Under the pieces are notes generated by a model, which worked only from the letters and a program-made list of their open reading frames with translations, ran no database searches and was not told where the DNA came from. From the NCBI RefSeq assembly GCF_000350225.1, contig NW_005178989.1, forward strand, positions 115,611 to 179,610: a stretch of DNA of 64,000 nt. Reading direction: 5' to 3'. Below, piece after piece: positions 18,961 through 30,850 of this stretch. The DNA comes from Chondrus crispus (taxonomy: Eukaryota; Rhodophyta; Florideophyceae; Gigartinales; Gigartinaceae). The translations under genes were made by a program, and so were the position numbers. Numbering within the stretch: position 1 is the first letter of the stretch; each line of letters opens with the position of its first letter.

Positions 18961-19800
18961 TTCGCGCGGAGTAGCTCGGCTTGTTGGAAGCAGTGCGTAG
19001 GTAGTGTCAAGCAGATCAAACAGGTGATGTGGCTATGGGGAAACGATTCCGTCATGGTGCACCGCAAGACCGAGACAGGTAGTAGTGGAACGAGACGAGC
19101 TTGCATGGTATTCCTTTCCGGGATGCACAGGCAGGCCACTAGCGATGAAGTGTTCCTTAATGGACTGATGGCTTGTGTTGCCGACATTAACTGAGGTTCC
19201 AAGGACAGCTAGATCATCAATGTAGGGCAGGAAAGGGACGGCAGCATCGCAAGAAGGCGGCGAAGAAAGGTAACTACCCTGAAGGAGCAAAGTCCCTGCC
19301 GCGACACCAGTGCGTCGGAGTATCTTGAGGTGTACGGCTTGGGCGAAACGGACTGCGAGAGACCAACCCATTGGGATAACCTTGAGGGCGGGGTGATAGT
19401 AGTCTTCTTTCAGAGTAGGGTCAGAAGATGGGATCCCAAACACGCGGCAACCCAAAGTATCTCCAACGCCACTGTGGAGCGAGCAGACGATTGTACATCT
19501 GGCTTACATCCGAGGTCGGCGCGAAAAGGCGTTGAGATGAAGGCAGGAAAACCTCCCCTAGCATGTCAGGGGAGGGGAGGACGACCGTTGCCAGCTCCTG
19601 ATTGAAGGAAAGGTTGGAACGGCAGCCATTCCAAATAACTCGCTGAGGACTATTTGATTCCACAGTCTTAGATAACCCAAATATTCCATTCTCCAGAATA
19701 CCCTGTCCCGACTGGAACAGGTGAAGCATCCCTGACGCCTTCATTCGGTGAAGGAGCGTGACGTAGTCGCCGCCGACGACATTACAAAATACTGGCTGCT
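18961..19800 (-). pseudogene. DIRS-like reverse transcriptase, frameshifted
   Basis: The palm reads in two frames. From about 19640, NQELATVVLPSPDMLGEVF and SDVSQMYNRLLAPQWRWRYF match the first aspartate region. A frameshift near 19440 (GLPRVWDPIF becomes CRVFGIPSSDP) leads to VIPMGWSLAVRFAQAVH and the catalytic box LPYIDDLAVLG (near 19213-19224). A further frame change leads to RNase H. PMGWS..AV..AQ and YIDD are typical of the DIRS/Ngaro RT clade. It is not functional. Confidence 0.72.
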
Positions 19801-22090
19801 TTCTCAAGGCTTCCGGCGACGACTCGAACGCAGCAAGACAGTTCCATTCTAACAACCACTCCCGGTTCTCCAAGTCTTTTTGCCAGAATATTTTGTTCAC
19901 AGTGAGACAAGTGATGAGGATGGAGACCGGAAATCGAGATTGAGACACCCACTTGTAATGAAAATTACGCACAAAACGTAGAGGCGGCGACAACAACGAC
20001 AACGTAGGTAAACTTAGGTAGTCGTAGGTAGTTGGTGATAGTATCTGAGACCGGTGTGAACAACAACGAAGGAGAGAGTAGTGTAGAAAGAAAAATAGAG
20101 AAAATGTAGAGAAAATAGAGAAAAAGACAGAGAGAAGACAAATAGACAAAGAAAGAGGGAGAACGGCGGAGAACGGAGAGAGAAGGGAGGAACAGGGAGC
20201 GGTACTTGAAGTGGGAGTCCGATGTTTTCGCGTCGGCTTTGGACTTTCGGAGCAGCTTGTACGATGCTGCATCGCTGCAGCAGCGTTACTCCCACCAAAT
20301 ATGCCAAGGAACAACTCCGTCCCTTCCCACGCTTGTGGCCTCTTGTGTCGCTTATATTCTTCAGCGACACTGAAGAGAACAGTCAGGCGATGGACAAGAC
20401 TTTCCAATGCATCACTGCGCACGGCGAGGGCAGGATGCAGTGAGTCAATTGCAATAATAAGGTGCTGACCCGTGCTGGTGATCTCACTCTTGAGGGGAGT
20501 CTCCCCCGAATCATTGGACAGAATAGCTCAGGCCCGGTTGAGCCGATCCTGTAAATCACTTCCGTTCCGGGTCCAGTGTAATATCCGCGGTCCAGTAACT
20601 CTGTCGTGAGGGGCGAAGGTGGACGTGACGAGGCGATCTTTGTGACTGTGATGCATGTCATTCGCGGCCTTTCACTCCGCAGCGACTTCGGGAGAATCAG
20701 GGTCCTTGTCTTCCCCATTACAATCTGACGAATGACCAGTTGTTCTTGATTGAAAACCTCGAGATAATCAATAAGCTACTCTTTAGTCATAATTCTCAAC
20801 CGATACTCGGACACGGTACGGGTAAATTCAAGTCGCGTACTGAGGTGAGTCTGCCACGTACGAGGGAGACGAGCCACCAGCATGTCGTATTCTTCAACTT
20901 CAGCCACCGAAAGGACAGGTGGACGAATGAGAGGCTGCGCCAATGGTGTCACCCACGAGATCGCCACCATTTTCATCGCACTCAGGATCCGCCTCCAATT
21001 CAGAGTCAATACCAGCCGCATGTTCCGCGACATGCAATCGCGAGGCTAGTGAGTCCTCGTTCGCAATCAATGGAGCATGGCGACCAGCAGCTTGCTATGA
21101 CGGGTGACGTGCCTCGACACCACTGTCGATAGCAGCCTCGAGGCCTTCGGTTCGTCCAGTAGCATGACCGACAACAACATTTGCAATGGGTGCTTGCGCT
21201 GGCCCCTCAAACAAGGGCTCTCGCGTCCCTGCCAGAATAGACGAGAGTAGCTGCGATAGCAACTGCCGTAAAATGCCGAGGGGAGAACCAACAAACCGTG
21301 CCTCAGGAATGGCCAGCAGGCGACACATACCCATGCAATCTTCCATGTTAAGAAGCCGACATGTAGATGCAACAAATTTCTTCTTGAAAGCGGTAAGCCT
21401 CTCCGGATGAGTAAATGAGGCATAGCGTTCCCTAAAACCAGTACATTTTTGTGGCCCGTACCCAATGCGGCAGAGAGTGAGAAGTCTTTTCTGTAAATCA
21501 GCCTCATCGGCCGATTCGGATCAGAAGCTTTCCAGTCCATCGATCGTGACGGAAACAGAGTCTGAAGCTTGACAGAAATTCCCCAAATCCACTTCTTCAG
21601 AACCATGAATGTCATTCTCCCAAGACATCAAGCGTCCCACGGATTCGGCTCCCTCGAGGTCAGTCTCGCGACTTTCCCAAACACGCGAAATGCGCTCGAG
21701 CCAAGGACACTCGGACGTACTCTCCTTTCGGAAGGCATGACATATTCACTTAACGAGTGGCGAAAGTGGGGGACCTTGATCAGATGACCACCGGGATGGT
21801 AGTGGGCCAAATCCCTCCTCCCTATCTCTGAGACGAGAGATCAGCAGAACCAATTCCCGGGCACCGTGCTAGCACACCACGGACCTAGCACTTCACGCCA
21901 ACTCGCAGGACAGAATTCCACGAGGAGAGCTCCTGGCGTACCTGCGTTCAAGATGCTTTCCATTGCAAGGTATGTTGCGCACAAAATCTAAACAATGAAC
22001 TCTAACCTCAGAGGTCAACCGCTATCGGGCCAACGTGACGACTTGTTTAAATATTCTGGAGGTTCTGACCCATCTGTCATTAATCCAAGC
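19800..22090 (-). other. Probable 5' part of DIRS-like element, not resolved
   Basis: Minus-strand ORFs here (for example 21067-21615 and 20776-21033) lack recognisable domains. By position they may be remains of a DIRS gag-like ORF. 20060-20200 is a long purine tract on the plus strand, translating to a low-complexity Ser/Leu/Phe run in the 333-codon minus ORF that also enters RT. It resembles an LTR leader or an intron-like tract more than coding sequence. I could not find element ends. Confidence 0.3.
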
Positions 22091-22969
22091 TCAATGCCCC
22101 TCAAACTGTAGGCAGCCACCCAACGGTAGCCTCCTCATCGTTCGGCCACGGTGCCCCTGGCTCACATTGCCACTTGTCAGAAAAGTATTCGAATAAGTAG
22201 CAATGGAACCTAAACACGACAAACATGGGAGCACCCACCAACACTTCCGCCCCCGCCGAGTCAAAACCGAAACGAAACCTTTACCTCGACGATCAATCAA
22301 GAACAACTCCATTCGCCGTTCACTTTTCGCACTTGAACTGCTTCCATCACTCTTGATCACTACTCTCCGCTTCAGTCCCGTTATAATTTCCATCTCATCC
22401 TGCCTTTCTCTCTCACTCCATTTCGCAACTCCACCACGACATGGAATCTGACTCACTCCATGCTCCTTGAAAATATCAAACTATTATCTCTGATTCTGAT
22501 ATTCTCAATCCTCCCCGAACTTCATCGCTAATGCCAAATGTAACGCAAAATCTTCCAGGTTCCGCCACATCACTAACCGCCATTCCCCCGGAGGAGCCCA
22601 TCCAATCATGTCTACCGTCGTCCCAAACCAGGGCCACCCCAGCTACACCCATCGCTTCAGTTATTCGGGCTCCCTCAGCAATGCCACAGATCCTCCCGTA
22701 CCACCACGAATCCAAGAAGAACTTTCAAGCCAAAACACAATGCAAGTTCGTCGGAATACATTGAGTCCCTTGAGACACGCATGAACGGTTTCACGCCTCC
22801 CAAAGGTTTTACTGTTTTTGCATGCGACACTGCTGCACAACGCCGGTCTGTCACTTACAACTATGTAGTACGAGCGAAGAATCTTATTCAGGACATAGAG
22901 AAGATAATTAGCATTGTCTTGCAACATCTGCGTGTCACATGGTCATAAACGATTGTAAGAATACTAGTA
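22091..22969. other. Unassigned sequence upstream of hAT relic
   Basis: This stretch is Pro/Ser-rich in short plus-strand frames (22531-22764) with frequent stops. It may include the 5' part of the hAT element, but I see no BED zinc finger. Confidence 0.3.
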
Positions 22970-25162
22970 TTGCATCCGATCATCTTTGGAAACTGCACGA
23001 AATTTCGGGCTCTCGGTCATTGACGATCCGAAAGAACAAGACGTCTCTACGCAGGAAGAATGCAAAGCAACGCTAGTTGCTCATGAGTGCTGTCGACTCA
23101 GACAATTTGTGTCGCTATCACCAATTTGAATGTTGTTAAGTTAATTGTCAAGAACTTTCTTCCATTCAGTATTGTGGAGTGTGCAGAGTTTCGCACATTC
23201 ACATCGATGCTCGTTACGGATGACTCAGTAACATTTCGGACATGCATTCCCGCACTGTCAAAAAGCTGATTTTGGAAATGTATATTGCCACTGCTGCACG
23301 TACGCGAACAGAGATGCCGAAAGCAGTGCAGTCAGTTCTGATTCCCAGTTTTCATTTAAATTTAGATTTATGAACATCCAAAACATCCAATATTAAGTAT
23401 ATTGGCTTTCGAATCTATTTTGTGAACAAGAAGTGGGAGATGTGTAGCCATCTCCTTGCCATCGGAATATTTCGGCCAGCTGACAGTTTTGACTGTACGC
23501 AGCTTTCCAATGTATTGAAGTTATAGTGCGAGGCCGTTCTTGGAGAATACTAGTTGCGTCCGGCAAATTTTCTAAGTGCTACTTCCGATAGTGGGTCTGA
23601 CGTTAAGCTTCTATGCAACACACTCCTATCTTCCCAGTGGGATTGGTGCGTAAGTTACATGTGTAACCGTGCTCTTGTAGAAGCTTTTGGGACTACAATT
23701 AACCCGCAAAAGTCAAAGAACAAAGACTTTCGTGACCTTCTGAAGGCCGTCAAACGCACAATTGAGCATATTCATAAAAGCCACATCATGCGAAAAACAT
23801 TCAATGATCTAGAATTTAAGGAGAGGTGGTCCAAGTTGAAGCTCATTCAAGACATGCGGCACATGTGCGGCCTGCAGGTGGTTGGGCACAATTCGTGTGC
23901 TTGAGCGATTTTGTTACTGTGGGATACTCTCCGTAAGCATTATCGGGATGCCTAGAAGACTTTGTTTCTCCTTGATACAGAACGCACGACACTCATTGAG
24001 TGCTTCTCCCTCATGACACCAGTTGGGGACATAATCGTTTTAGCCTAAGCTTGCTAGCTACCCTTCTGGTATTGACGCCTTCCTTGCCATGTGTCGTTTT
24101 CGGAAGTACGTGTTGTGTTCTACCAGTTCCCTAGGGCTTTATGATCATTCTTAACCAGGCTATTCATCTGGTAATGACCCCTCCGTGCAGCGCAGCCCGA
24201 TGCAAATTCAGGCTCGAACCACTACAACTCGAATTATGCTCCGAGAGTCTTTCCAGAAGCGCTTTTTCGGGGTACAATGGGACTCGGCGATCAAATATGT
24301 TGGAACTTCAGGTGTTCCTTCATGCATCATTCAAAACATGAAAATGTATGGACTGCTTGATGAACCCGAACGAAGCTGAACATTCTCGATCTGGAATATA
24401 TAAGGAGATATTCGATACGATGATAGCCGTCGGTAACAGTAGGCACGAAGAGGCAGGAATCGTCTCAACACAGCTGCGACCCTCTGAGTAATTAGAATCC
24501 CATGCCCCAGTGCATGCATTGCATGTACCAAACAATTTATTGGTTGATTCTGGAGCTAATAAATTCGACGAGTTTCAGGATGATGATGATGCACCATGAA
24601 GTGCACAACTTTTTCCCTAGGCAACGTTCTGCGAGAAGAACTTAATGCATATCTTAACAAAGAGAAGGCGCGGGGTGGAAACCTACCAGCCCGGGCTCTT
24701 TTGAAATGGTGGAAGTCAATGTCGTTACGCTACCCCACTTTAAGTATTGTAGCGCGATCCATACTTGGCCATACTGCGTCGACTGCGCGGATCGAGAGGG
24801 ATTTTGGAATGGCCGGTACACTGCTTAGAGGCTGTAGGAGCCGCATAGATGCGGGATTTGCAGATATCAGCGTCTTTCTTCATGCCAACTTCGAAAAGAT
24901 TTCCTCAAGAGGGAAGGAGTTGGAGTATTCAAATGCAAGTATGTCACATACGTTTCGAAGCGATTCACAGGAGAAAGTCATACGATATCTTGTCCAGCAG
25001 AGTATGGATCGGACTTGGAGAGTGGTATCGACAATGACCTATGGGAGTAGGACATATTTCTATAAACGTATTACTATATATTTTCTTGGCATCTACAATA
25101 GTCAATACTTCTATGGGGTTCATTGTCCCACCCCGGAAGACCGTTCATCACTGCTACCTTGA
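22970..25162 (+). pseudogene. hAT-family transposase, heavily decayed
   Basis: Successive pieces in different frames follow the hAT order. VKNFLPFSIVECAEFRTF (near 23140) is the N-terminal box. YIGFRIYFVNKKWEMCSHLL (near 23400) resembles the strand after the first catalytic aspartate. ATSDSGSDVKLLCNTLLSSQ and WDWCVSYMCNRALVEAFG (23580-23700) match the insertion-domain region. LLKWWKSMSLRYPTLSIVAR followed by TASTARIERDFGMAG (24690-24830) is the C-terminal dimerisation domain. Many stops separate them. hAT transposases cut and paste with 8-bp duplications; I could not locate the ends. Confidence 0.72.
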
Positions 25163-26379
25163 ATCGTGTGATGTTTTGCTTAATTCCTTTGTGGACGGAC
25201 ATAAAGTTGAAATAGCGCAATACAAACACCGTCTACACGGACAGCACTACGACGGGTACGGTCTTCATCCTGAACTACATTAAGGGACTCAGCTCACTAG
25301 TACTTTTATTTTGTGACTGCTAAAATACATTTACAAGCTATCTATGGGGTCTGGCACGTACCTAACATCATTATGTCAAGTCAAAAGCCCCTATGTCTGT
25401 CACCGGATATGAGGGGCATGTTTCCAACAGACGCAAAATCTAAATATTCAATTTAGTAACAAAAGTAGGCAATGTAGTTGATGGAAGACCTTTTTATGGA
25501 GCAAGGTATTTGAGGACCTGCTTCGTGAAGGACATTCTGCTGCCTGATGTACAGCGCTAATAATCATGCATAGGAAGAACCATTAGATCGTGTATGGCAT
25601 AGGGGCACGTGTGCTCTCACACGCAACAACCTACGTTATTGAATTGGGCTACCGTGTAGTTTTTAAGACGACTTTTTCGGCGTTATTCTTGTGTAGCCCA
25701 TGTATAAGAATGCATGTGTATGTAGTAATTTTAGAATGGCAGGAAACTACGAGGTTAGCAGTATCGCCCCGGTGAAAGTGACGTTTAGGTAGAACTATCA
25801 AGTTCGATATGGTTTATATGTAAAAGAAAGGCTAGAGAATCTGGTAGTAACGTGCGTATCTAAATACCCATCAGAAAATGTTTTGTATCAACACGGACAG
25901 TCATGTCGAAATACTGGCAGTCATGAGGACAACTGGCAGTCATGGGCGCAAGTTTGCAGTCTTTCATGTTGGATGCTCGCATATGAAAGACTGGCTGACA
26001 ATGCCAGTTTTGTCCAGTCTTTCGTGCTACATTTTTCGAAACAGTGGATATTTGAGCGCTCAAGCAGTCTTTGATATAATTTTACTCAACTGTTTCGTTA
26101 ACGCGACAGTCGATAGAAACTCTTTAAAAACTGGCATTCAACCAAACATCTGAAAGAAATTCTTGTAAAGAATTCCATTCAACTGGCTCCGTGCTTGGGC
26201 AGTGATTTCGAGCGCAGGCAGTTTTTAAAAACTGCGAGAACAGTCGTACTGACCAATACCAGTGATCCGGCAGTCTTCAGACCCATAAAGTTTACGAGGC
26301 AGCAATTCTGTGAGGGAATTTTAGTGCAAACTTACATTCTACTGTAGTGTGACATTTTATACTGTAGTGGGGGATGTTA
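25163..26379. other. Unassigned, AT-rich; dense CAGT/ACTG words at 25870-26290
   Basis: No gene is recognisable. 25890-26290 repeats the words CTGGCAGT, CAGTCTTT and AAAGACTG in both orientations. It contains the perfect 18-bp palindrome GCAGTTTTTAAAAACTGC at 26218-26235 and a short AATTCTT/AAGAATT hairpin near 26160. It could be the ends or body of a small non-autonomous element. Confidence 0.35.
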
Positions 26380-26559
26380 TATGAATTTTAGGGAAGCTTG
26401 CGCAGACGGTCTGGGAAATCCGGGCGGGACGTGTGGATACTTCGAGAATGGATGGAGAGGAAATAAAAGTGTGGAAGGGGGTGCGCGTGGGGGACACGCG
26501 ATACCACGCAAAACTACGCTTCCCCTCAAAATAAGGAACACCGAACCGCCTCCCCATTT

Positions 26560-27500
26560 TCACGGACCAACATGGTACTGTTTTGGGGGTCCCACGGCAA
26601 CAGTAAGGCGGGTCCTGCTTCCCTGGTGTTCGATGGTAAGCAAAAGGCCGACGTGGCCAAGTTTTTCTTTGTTTACGGAAACGTCGTGGTGAAAGGGAAG
26701 TCCGACGAAGACTAATCCGGGGAACTTTTGTACTACCTGCAAGGGGAGGCATTTGATTACTACTATGAGACGTACAGTCAGAATGGCGGCCTTAAAGAGG
26801 CAGCCAGCGACTAACAGACCGTGAAGAAGGCCCTACTCGCCCGTTTCCAGCCAGTCCCAGAACCGGAAGAAAAGATCCTGCTGGCCGTCACGAGTAGGTT
26901 GGACGGCAACGACTTGCTCTCGTCGTTAAACTAGATGGATCGCCGGTTCTAGAAGGAGCCGTTCAACGTCAATGCCAAATTCGGATTACTCCGAAGTGCC
27001 GCCATGGAGCACACCGACGTGTCCCAGTTCGTCTTGTATAGGTCACCTACTACGGACGAGAGGCTCAAGAGGGCCGTTAAAGAATTCGTGACTGGCATTA
27101 TGGCCATTTTGGCTGCACGCGATAGTAAGCAGTCTCTGCCCCCGGCGCCCAAACGTATCCTGCAGAGGCCTGAAGGGCGGCAGGAGCCGGAAAAAATCGA
27201 GAGGAAAGTGGACGTTCTGGCAGAACAGCTAGCAGAACTATCGTTACTGATGAAGACGAATCAGACGACGGAGCAGATTGACCATGTCCGAAAGTGCTCC
27301 TTCCGCAAAGACCCGGACATGGAGCCACCCGTTCTCGTTTTAATCCGCACCAGAACACTCGTTGCCCGATTTCTGGAAAGCTTGTTCATGCGAAGGATAC
27401 GTGCCGTGCGACGTTCAGCGAGGTACAGACGAGCACAGGAGCTGCAAACCAACCTGTAGCCAGAGCCAAAGAAGGCGCAGGGAACGATTGAGTCACGTAC
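26560..27500 (+). pseudogene. Gag of element E
   Basis: VAKFFFVYGNVVVKGKSDED, stop, GELLYYLQGEAFDYYYETY (26650-26780) and FQPVPEPEEKILLAV match a Retrotrans_gag capsid. The 151-codon piece 27004-27459 continues with VLYRSPTTDERLKRAVKEFV, then a heptad-like stretch. In another frame CPISGKLVHAKDTC (near 27385-27425) is a CCHC zinc knuckle whose second cysteine is now serine. At least three stops occur in the capsid part. Confidence 0.6.
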
Positions 27501-27739
27501 ATTGACGAGGAAAACGACGGAGAAGTTGTGGCCTTCACTAAAAGAAAAATTGACCGGGACCTCTTCCCAAGCAGCTCAAAACGCACGAGGAGGTTTCTAT
27601 TCCCAGGCTTCTGATCCCTCCTGGACCGCTGGAGGTACCGAGCAGAGTTCTGCTCTCAATTACAGCGCCAAGGAGGTTCTATGCGAAGAAGAACTCTAAG
27701 AAAAAAAAGCAAGAAGACTTCCTTATAGGAATAAGCTGG

Positions 27740-28292
27740 GAAGTATAATGTCATATCTGAGCTATCCAACGCGCCTTCGGGGCTCACCTTCCGACAATTA
27801 ATTCGTCGTGACGCGGATGTGGCAAAGAAGGAGATAGGCCACTTGTTCGCCAAGCAAGAAGGCCGTAGTCGAGTGTTTATGGGCCACCCCGATATGATAC
27901 CGAGAAGGCTGCGCCTGGTGACCTTGGAGGTATATGGAACGGACGCTGAGGCCCTACTACATTCGGGGGCCGTGGCCAACATCATGTCGCCCAAGTCAGT
28001 TGCCCAACTTTGTCTTCCTCCCCAACCGACGTGGAAGCATATCACCGTCGCAGATGGTGGTAACGCACCGTGCCTGGGATCGTTTCTTCAGATACCGACG
28101 TCATTCGGTGGGTTAGTCGTGAAGTTAGACTTCCTATTGTTGAAAGGAACGCCTTTTGACCTAATCATAGGACTCCCGTCCCTTAAGAGACTGCAGGCTT
28201 GCATCGATCTCGATAGGCAGTATGTCGAGGTTATGGTGGGGGAGAATCCGCCAAAAATAGATCTTATCACGGATGTTGAGCAATTCGCGTAG
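27740..28292 (+). pseudogene. Protease of element E with altered active site
   Basis: The open frame 27819-28292 has LEVYGTDAEALLHSGAVANI followed by MSPKSVAQL, then VADGGNAPCLG and FDLIIGLPSLKRLQACID, the layout of a gypsy retropepsin with its flap and LIIGLP strand. The catalytic D-S-G-A is H-S-G-A here, so it cannot be an active aspartic protease. Confidence 0.65.
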
Positions 28293-28639
28293 AGTGGGAC
28301 CTCGACAGAGAGTGAATATTTTACGTCAGATTCTGAAGCCGTACCCAACTCATCTACAACTAGCGGGAACGGCTTCGTCTTAGAAGAATTTGACCGGGAA
28401 ACGTTCGAGCGAGATCTGGGACTCATGAAGGCTCCAGACTCGGCCACGGATGAAGCCGGAGAAGAGCTAGATGGTCTACCCCATCGTTCAGAAGAAGAGC
28501 CGGAGAAACTACACCTGGCTTTTCTCTCATGGAAATTGCACCACCTGGCTTCAGAGGCCAGCAAGAGCATCATAAGTCCTATAGAGAAATCAGGAATTGC
28601 GGCTTGGTCGCTCAACAATTTCAGACCAGCAGATGGCTC

Positions 28640-30076
28640 AGATACTCACTCCTTTGAGCTAGAGACCCCGAATCCCATTAACCATGTCGCCCGACGGCTA
28701 CCGCCGCGCCACAATGGAGTCGTGGGCGAAGAGATGGGTAAGATGTTGGAGGCGGGGATCAAACCCCTTCAGTCTCGGCCTGGTCATTTACCGTTGTTCT
28801 TGCCTCAGAGAAAGACGGAAACGCTAGATTCCGTGTGGACTATCGCACCCTGAACCGCAGAATGAAAGCCGATCGTTGGCCTGTCACGAAGATCGAAGAG
28901 ATATTCGACGATTTGGAATGGAGCTCGGTCTTCACCACGCATGACTTGTTTTCTGAATACTGGAAGGTCCGAACGGGTGAGAAACGCAAATAAGTGACGA
29001 CCTTCGTTTGTCGGTTCGAGACGTTCCGGTTCGAAGTGATGTCATTCGAGTTAATTAAAGCTCCCCTAACATTTCAGAGAATGATGGACCAGATTTTCCA
29101 AGGGCTTTGCTTCGTGGGAGTTTACCTAGACGATGTATTTGTCTTCTCGAAGTCCGTTGAAGAGCATACCTTACACTTACATGAACTCTTTCAGGTGATT
29201 GCTACGAACGGACTGAAGCTATAAATCTCCAAATGCAGCTTCGCTCAGTCCCAGACAAGATTGCTGGGCCACATTATAAGCAACGAGAATGTCCACATAA
29301 ACCCCGAGAAGACCAGCATAGTTAGAGGAAAGAGGAAGCCGTCTACCACCTCAGAACTACGCAGCTTCCTAGGTTTGGCGCGTTACTACCGCCGTTTCAT
29401 ACCTAGATTCGCCGCGATCTCCTCCCCGCTACACGAGGCAACTTAAACAAAAAGGAATTACAAGTGGACTGAGGAAATGTGGGAGGCATTTGAGGCGTTG
29501 GAAGTTAAGTTAACCTCTCCTCCTGTCCTCACGTTCCCATATTTCGAACAACCCTTTGTCGTGGAGACTGATGCATCCTCGGTCGCGGTTGGAGCCGTTT
29601 TGGCACAACGCAAGTGGGACAAAAGAGTCCACCCAATACAATATGCCAGACGTACGATGCAATCGGCCGAAAGAAAATATTCGGCCTGTGAGCGAGAGGC
29701 ACTGGCCGCTATATTTGCGCTGAAAACGTTTCGAGTCTACCTACTCTCGACTGAGAGATTTACGGTGATCACTGACCATCAACCGTTGCAATACTCCTTT
29801 AAGAAGAAGGGTATCCGCGGAAGGTCGGCTAGATGGATGGAATTCCTTGCCGAGTATGTGTTCAAGTACCGACGAGCAGGGAATACTGGTGCTGCGGATT
29901 TTCCTTCCCGCCGGAAGGCAGAAGACAAGGACGGGGTGGACCCCGTCAACGAAGGGGATCTTGTATGCAGTTTCGAAGCGCGACTAGGTGAAGAAGCGGA
30001 CTTGGAAACTCATCTCATGGATATTTTGCGGTACCTGAGTGGCATAGAGATGACAAAGCTAAATGCTCGACGTTGA
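28640..30076 (+). pseudogene. Reverse transcriptase and RNase H of element E
   Basis: FRVDYRTLNRRMKADRWPVT (28830-28890), TTHDLFSEYWKVRTGEKRK followed by a stop, and FELIKAPLTFQRMMDQIFQG precede the catalytic box VYLDDVFVFSKS (29120-29155). Thumb and connection follow (LLGHIISNE, LRSFLGLARYYRRFI), with stops near 29223 and 29446. RNase H is nearly intact in 29477-30076: VETDASSVAVGAVLAQ, SACEREALAAIFALK and VITDHQPLQY. The order is typical Ty3/gypsy; at least four in-frame stops or shifts disable it. Confidence 0.8.
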
Positions 30077-30099
30077 CAACTCAACCGCCGAAACGCCAA

Positions 30100-30564
30100 A
30101 CGTTTTATGGCTTACAAAAATCAACTGTTTCGCCGCATTAATAGTGGATTGCGTGCTATTCCTCCCATTCAAGCCCGCAGAAGGATTTCAGGGCCTGTAA
30201 TGACGAAATAGGCTATTGGAACCTGGAAACGACGAAGAGGTTCGTCCTGTGTCGATATTGGTGGCCCACCGTCCATCGGGATGTCAACGACTATGTTCGC
30301 GGTTGTGACAGCTGTCAGAAATCCAATCTGATCCCAAAGTACAAGACCACTCTTCGCTTCCGTATGACTTCTTTTTTGGATACGTACTGTGTGGATTTTG
30401 CGGGACCTTTGCCCCGGACCCCACCGGAAAGAAGTACATCCTTTTTGCTGTCGAGCACCTGAATGGTTGGCCAATTGCGGAGGCCACCGCCACCTCGATA
30501 GCATAGGAAGTGGTCAACTTCGTGAAAGAGGAGATAATTCATTGTTTCAGGCTGCCGCGAGAAT
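30100..30564 (+). pseudogene. Integrase (zinc finger and start of core) of element E
   Basis: RYWWPTVHRDVNDYVRGCDS followed by CQKSN gives the cysteine pair of the HHCC finger. LDTYCVDFAGPLPRTP gives the first catalytic aspartate. FVKEEIIHCFRLPRE leads towards the second aspartate, but the sequence breaks off at about 30564 into an LTR fragment. Confidence 0.65.
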
Positions 30565-30687
30565 AAAATAATTAAAAATGAAAACTGTGCAAATATTCAC
30601 AAATAAGCCCCCCAACCCGGACTACTTTGTCTTACCCCATTAATTTCCTTTCGTTCCACCCCTCTGTAGAGCCCATTATTACACTAC
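30565..30687 (-). repeat. First ~120 bp of a B-type LTR, inverted, inside integrase of element E
   Basis: Read on the minus strand, it contains GTAGTG, GGGCTCTACA, AAAGTAGTCCGGGTTGGGGG and ATTTTTAATTATTTTATT in the same order as 35832-35960. It matches the start of the LTR of element B. It replaces the middle of the integrase core. Confidence 0.75.
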
Positions 30688-30850
30688 GGTATCGTCGCAT
30701 GAAGATGGCGGTGGGACTATCTCCTTTCGAGCTACTTTACGGCATACTACCACGAAGTGCGCCAGGAGACATAGAGCCGCTTTTTGGAGTCCCAGAGGTA
30801 CTGTTGCACACGGTGCTCGGTTGCTTTGGAATCTGGATTACAGTTGGCAC
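30688..30850 (+). pseudogene. Integrase C-terminal core piece of element E
   Basis: MKMAVGLSPFELLYGILPRS is the conserved stretch after the catalytic glutamate. It continues for about 30 codons and decays. The segment with the second aspartate and the glutamate is missing. Confidence 0.6.

Larger units (their letters stand above)
8880..20422 (-). mobile_element. DIRS-like tyrosine-recombinase retroelement, degenerate, split by a pogo insertion
   Basis: On the minus strand, reverse transcriptase (about 19030-19760) and the first half of RNase H (18324-18960) are separated from the second half of RNase H (about 9597-9819) and a tyrosine recombinase (8888-9597). The break is at a TA that flanks a pogo-like transposon (9822-18321). 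Reading across the break gives EALIPAVRHMGRSPVTRG, one stop, then FFLDSLVGLGSLANGRS, a continuous RNase H. RT, RNase H and a tyrosine recombinase in this order, with no DDE integrase, define the DIRS/Ngaro order. Several frameshifts show that it is dead. The left end is cut before the recombinase's catalytic tyrosine. Confidence 0.75.
26380..30850 (+). mobile_element. Ty3/gypsy element E, decayed and internally deleted
   Basis: The order is gag, protease, RT, RNase H, integrase on the plus strand, with many stops and frame changes and no LTR pair that I can find. About 100 codons of the integrase core are missing at 30565-30687, where a fragment of another element's LTR sits. It is an old copy. 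Confidence 0.75.

Noticed and set aside
20060..20200. Membrane-protein-like Ser/Leu/Phe run in the 333-codon minus-strand ORF
   Set aside because: It is the translation of a long homopurine/homopyrimidine tract, not a real membrane segment.
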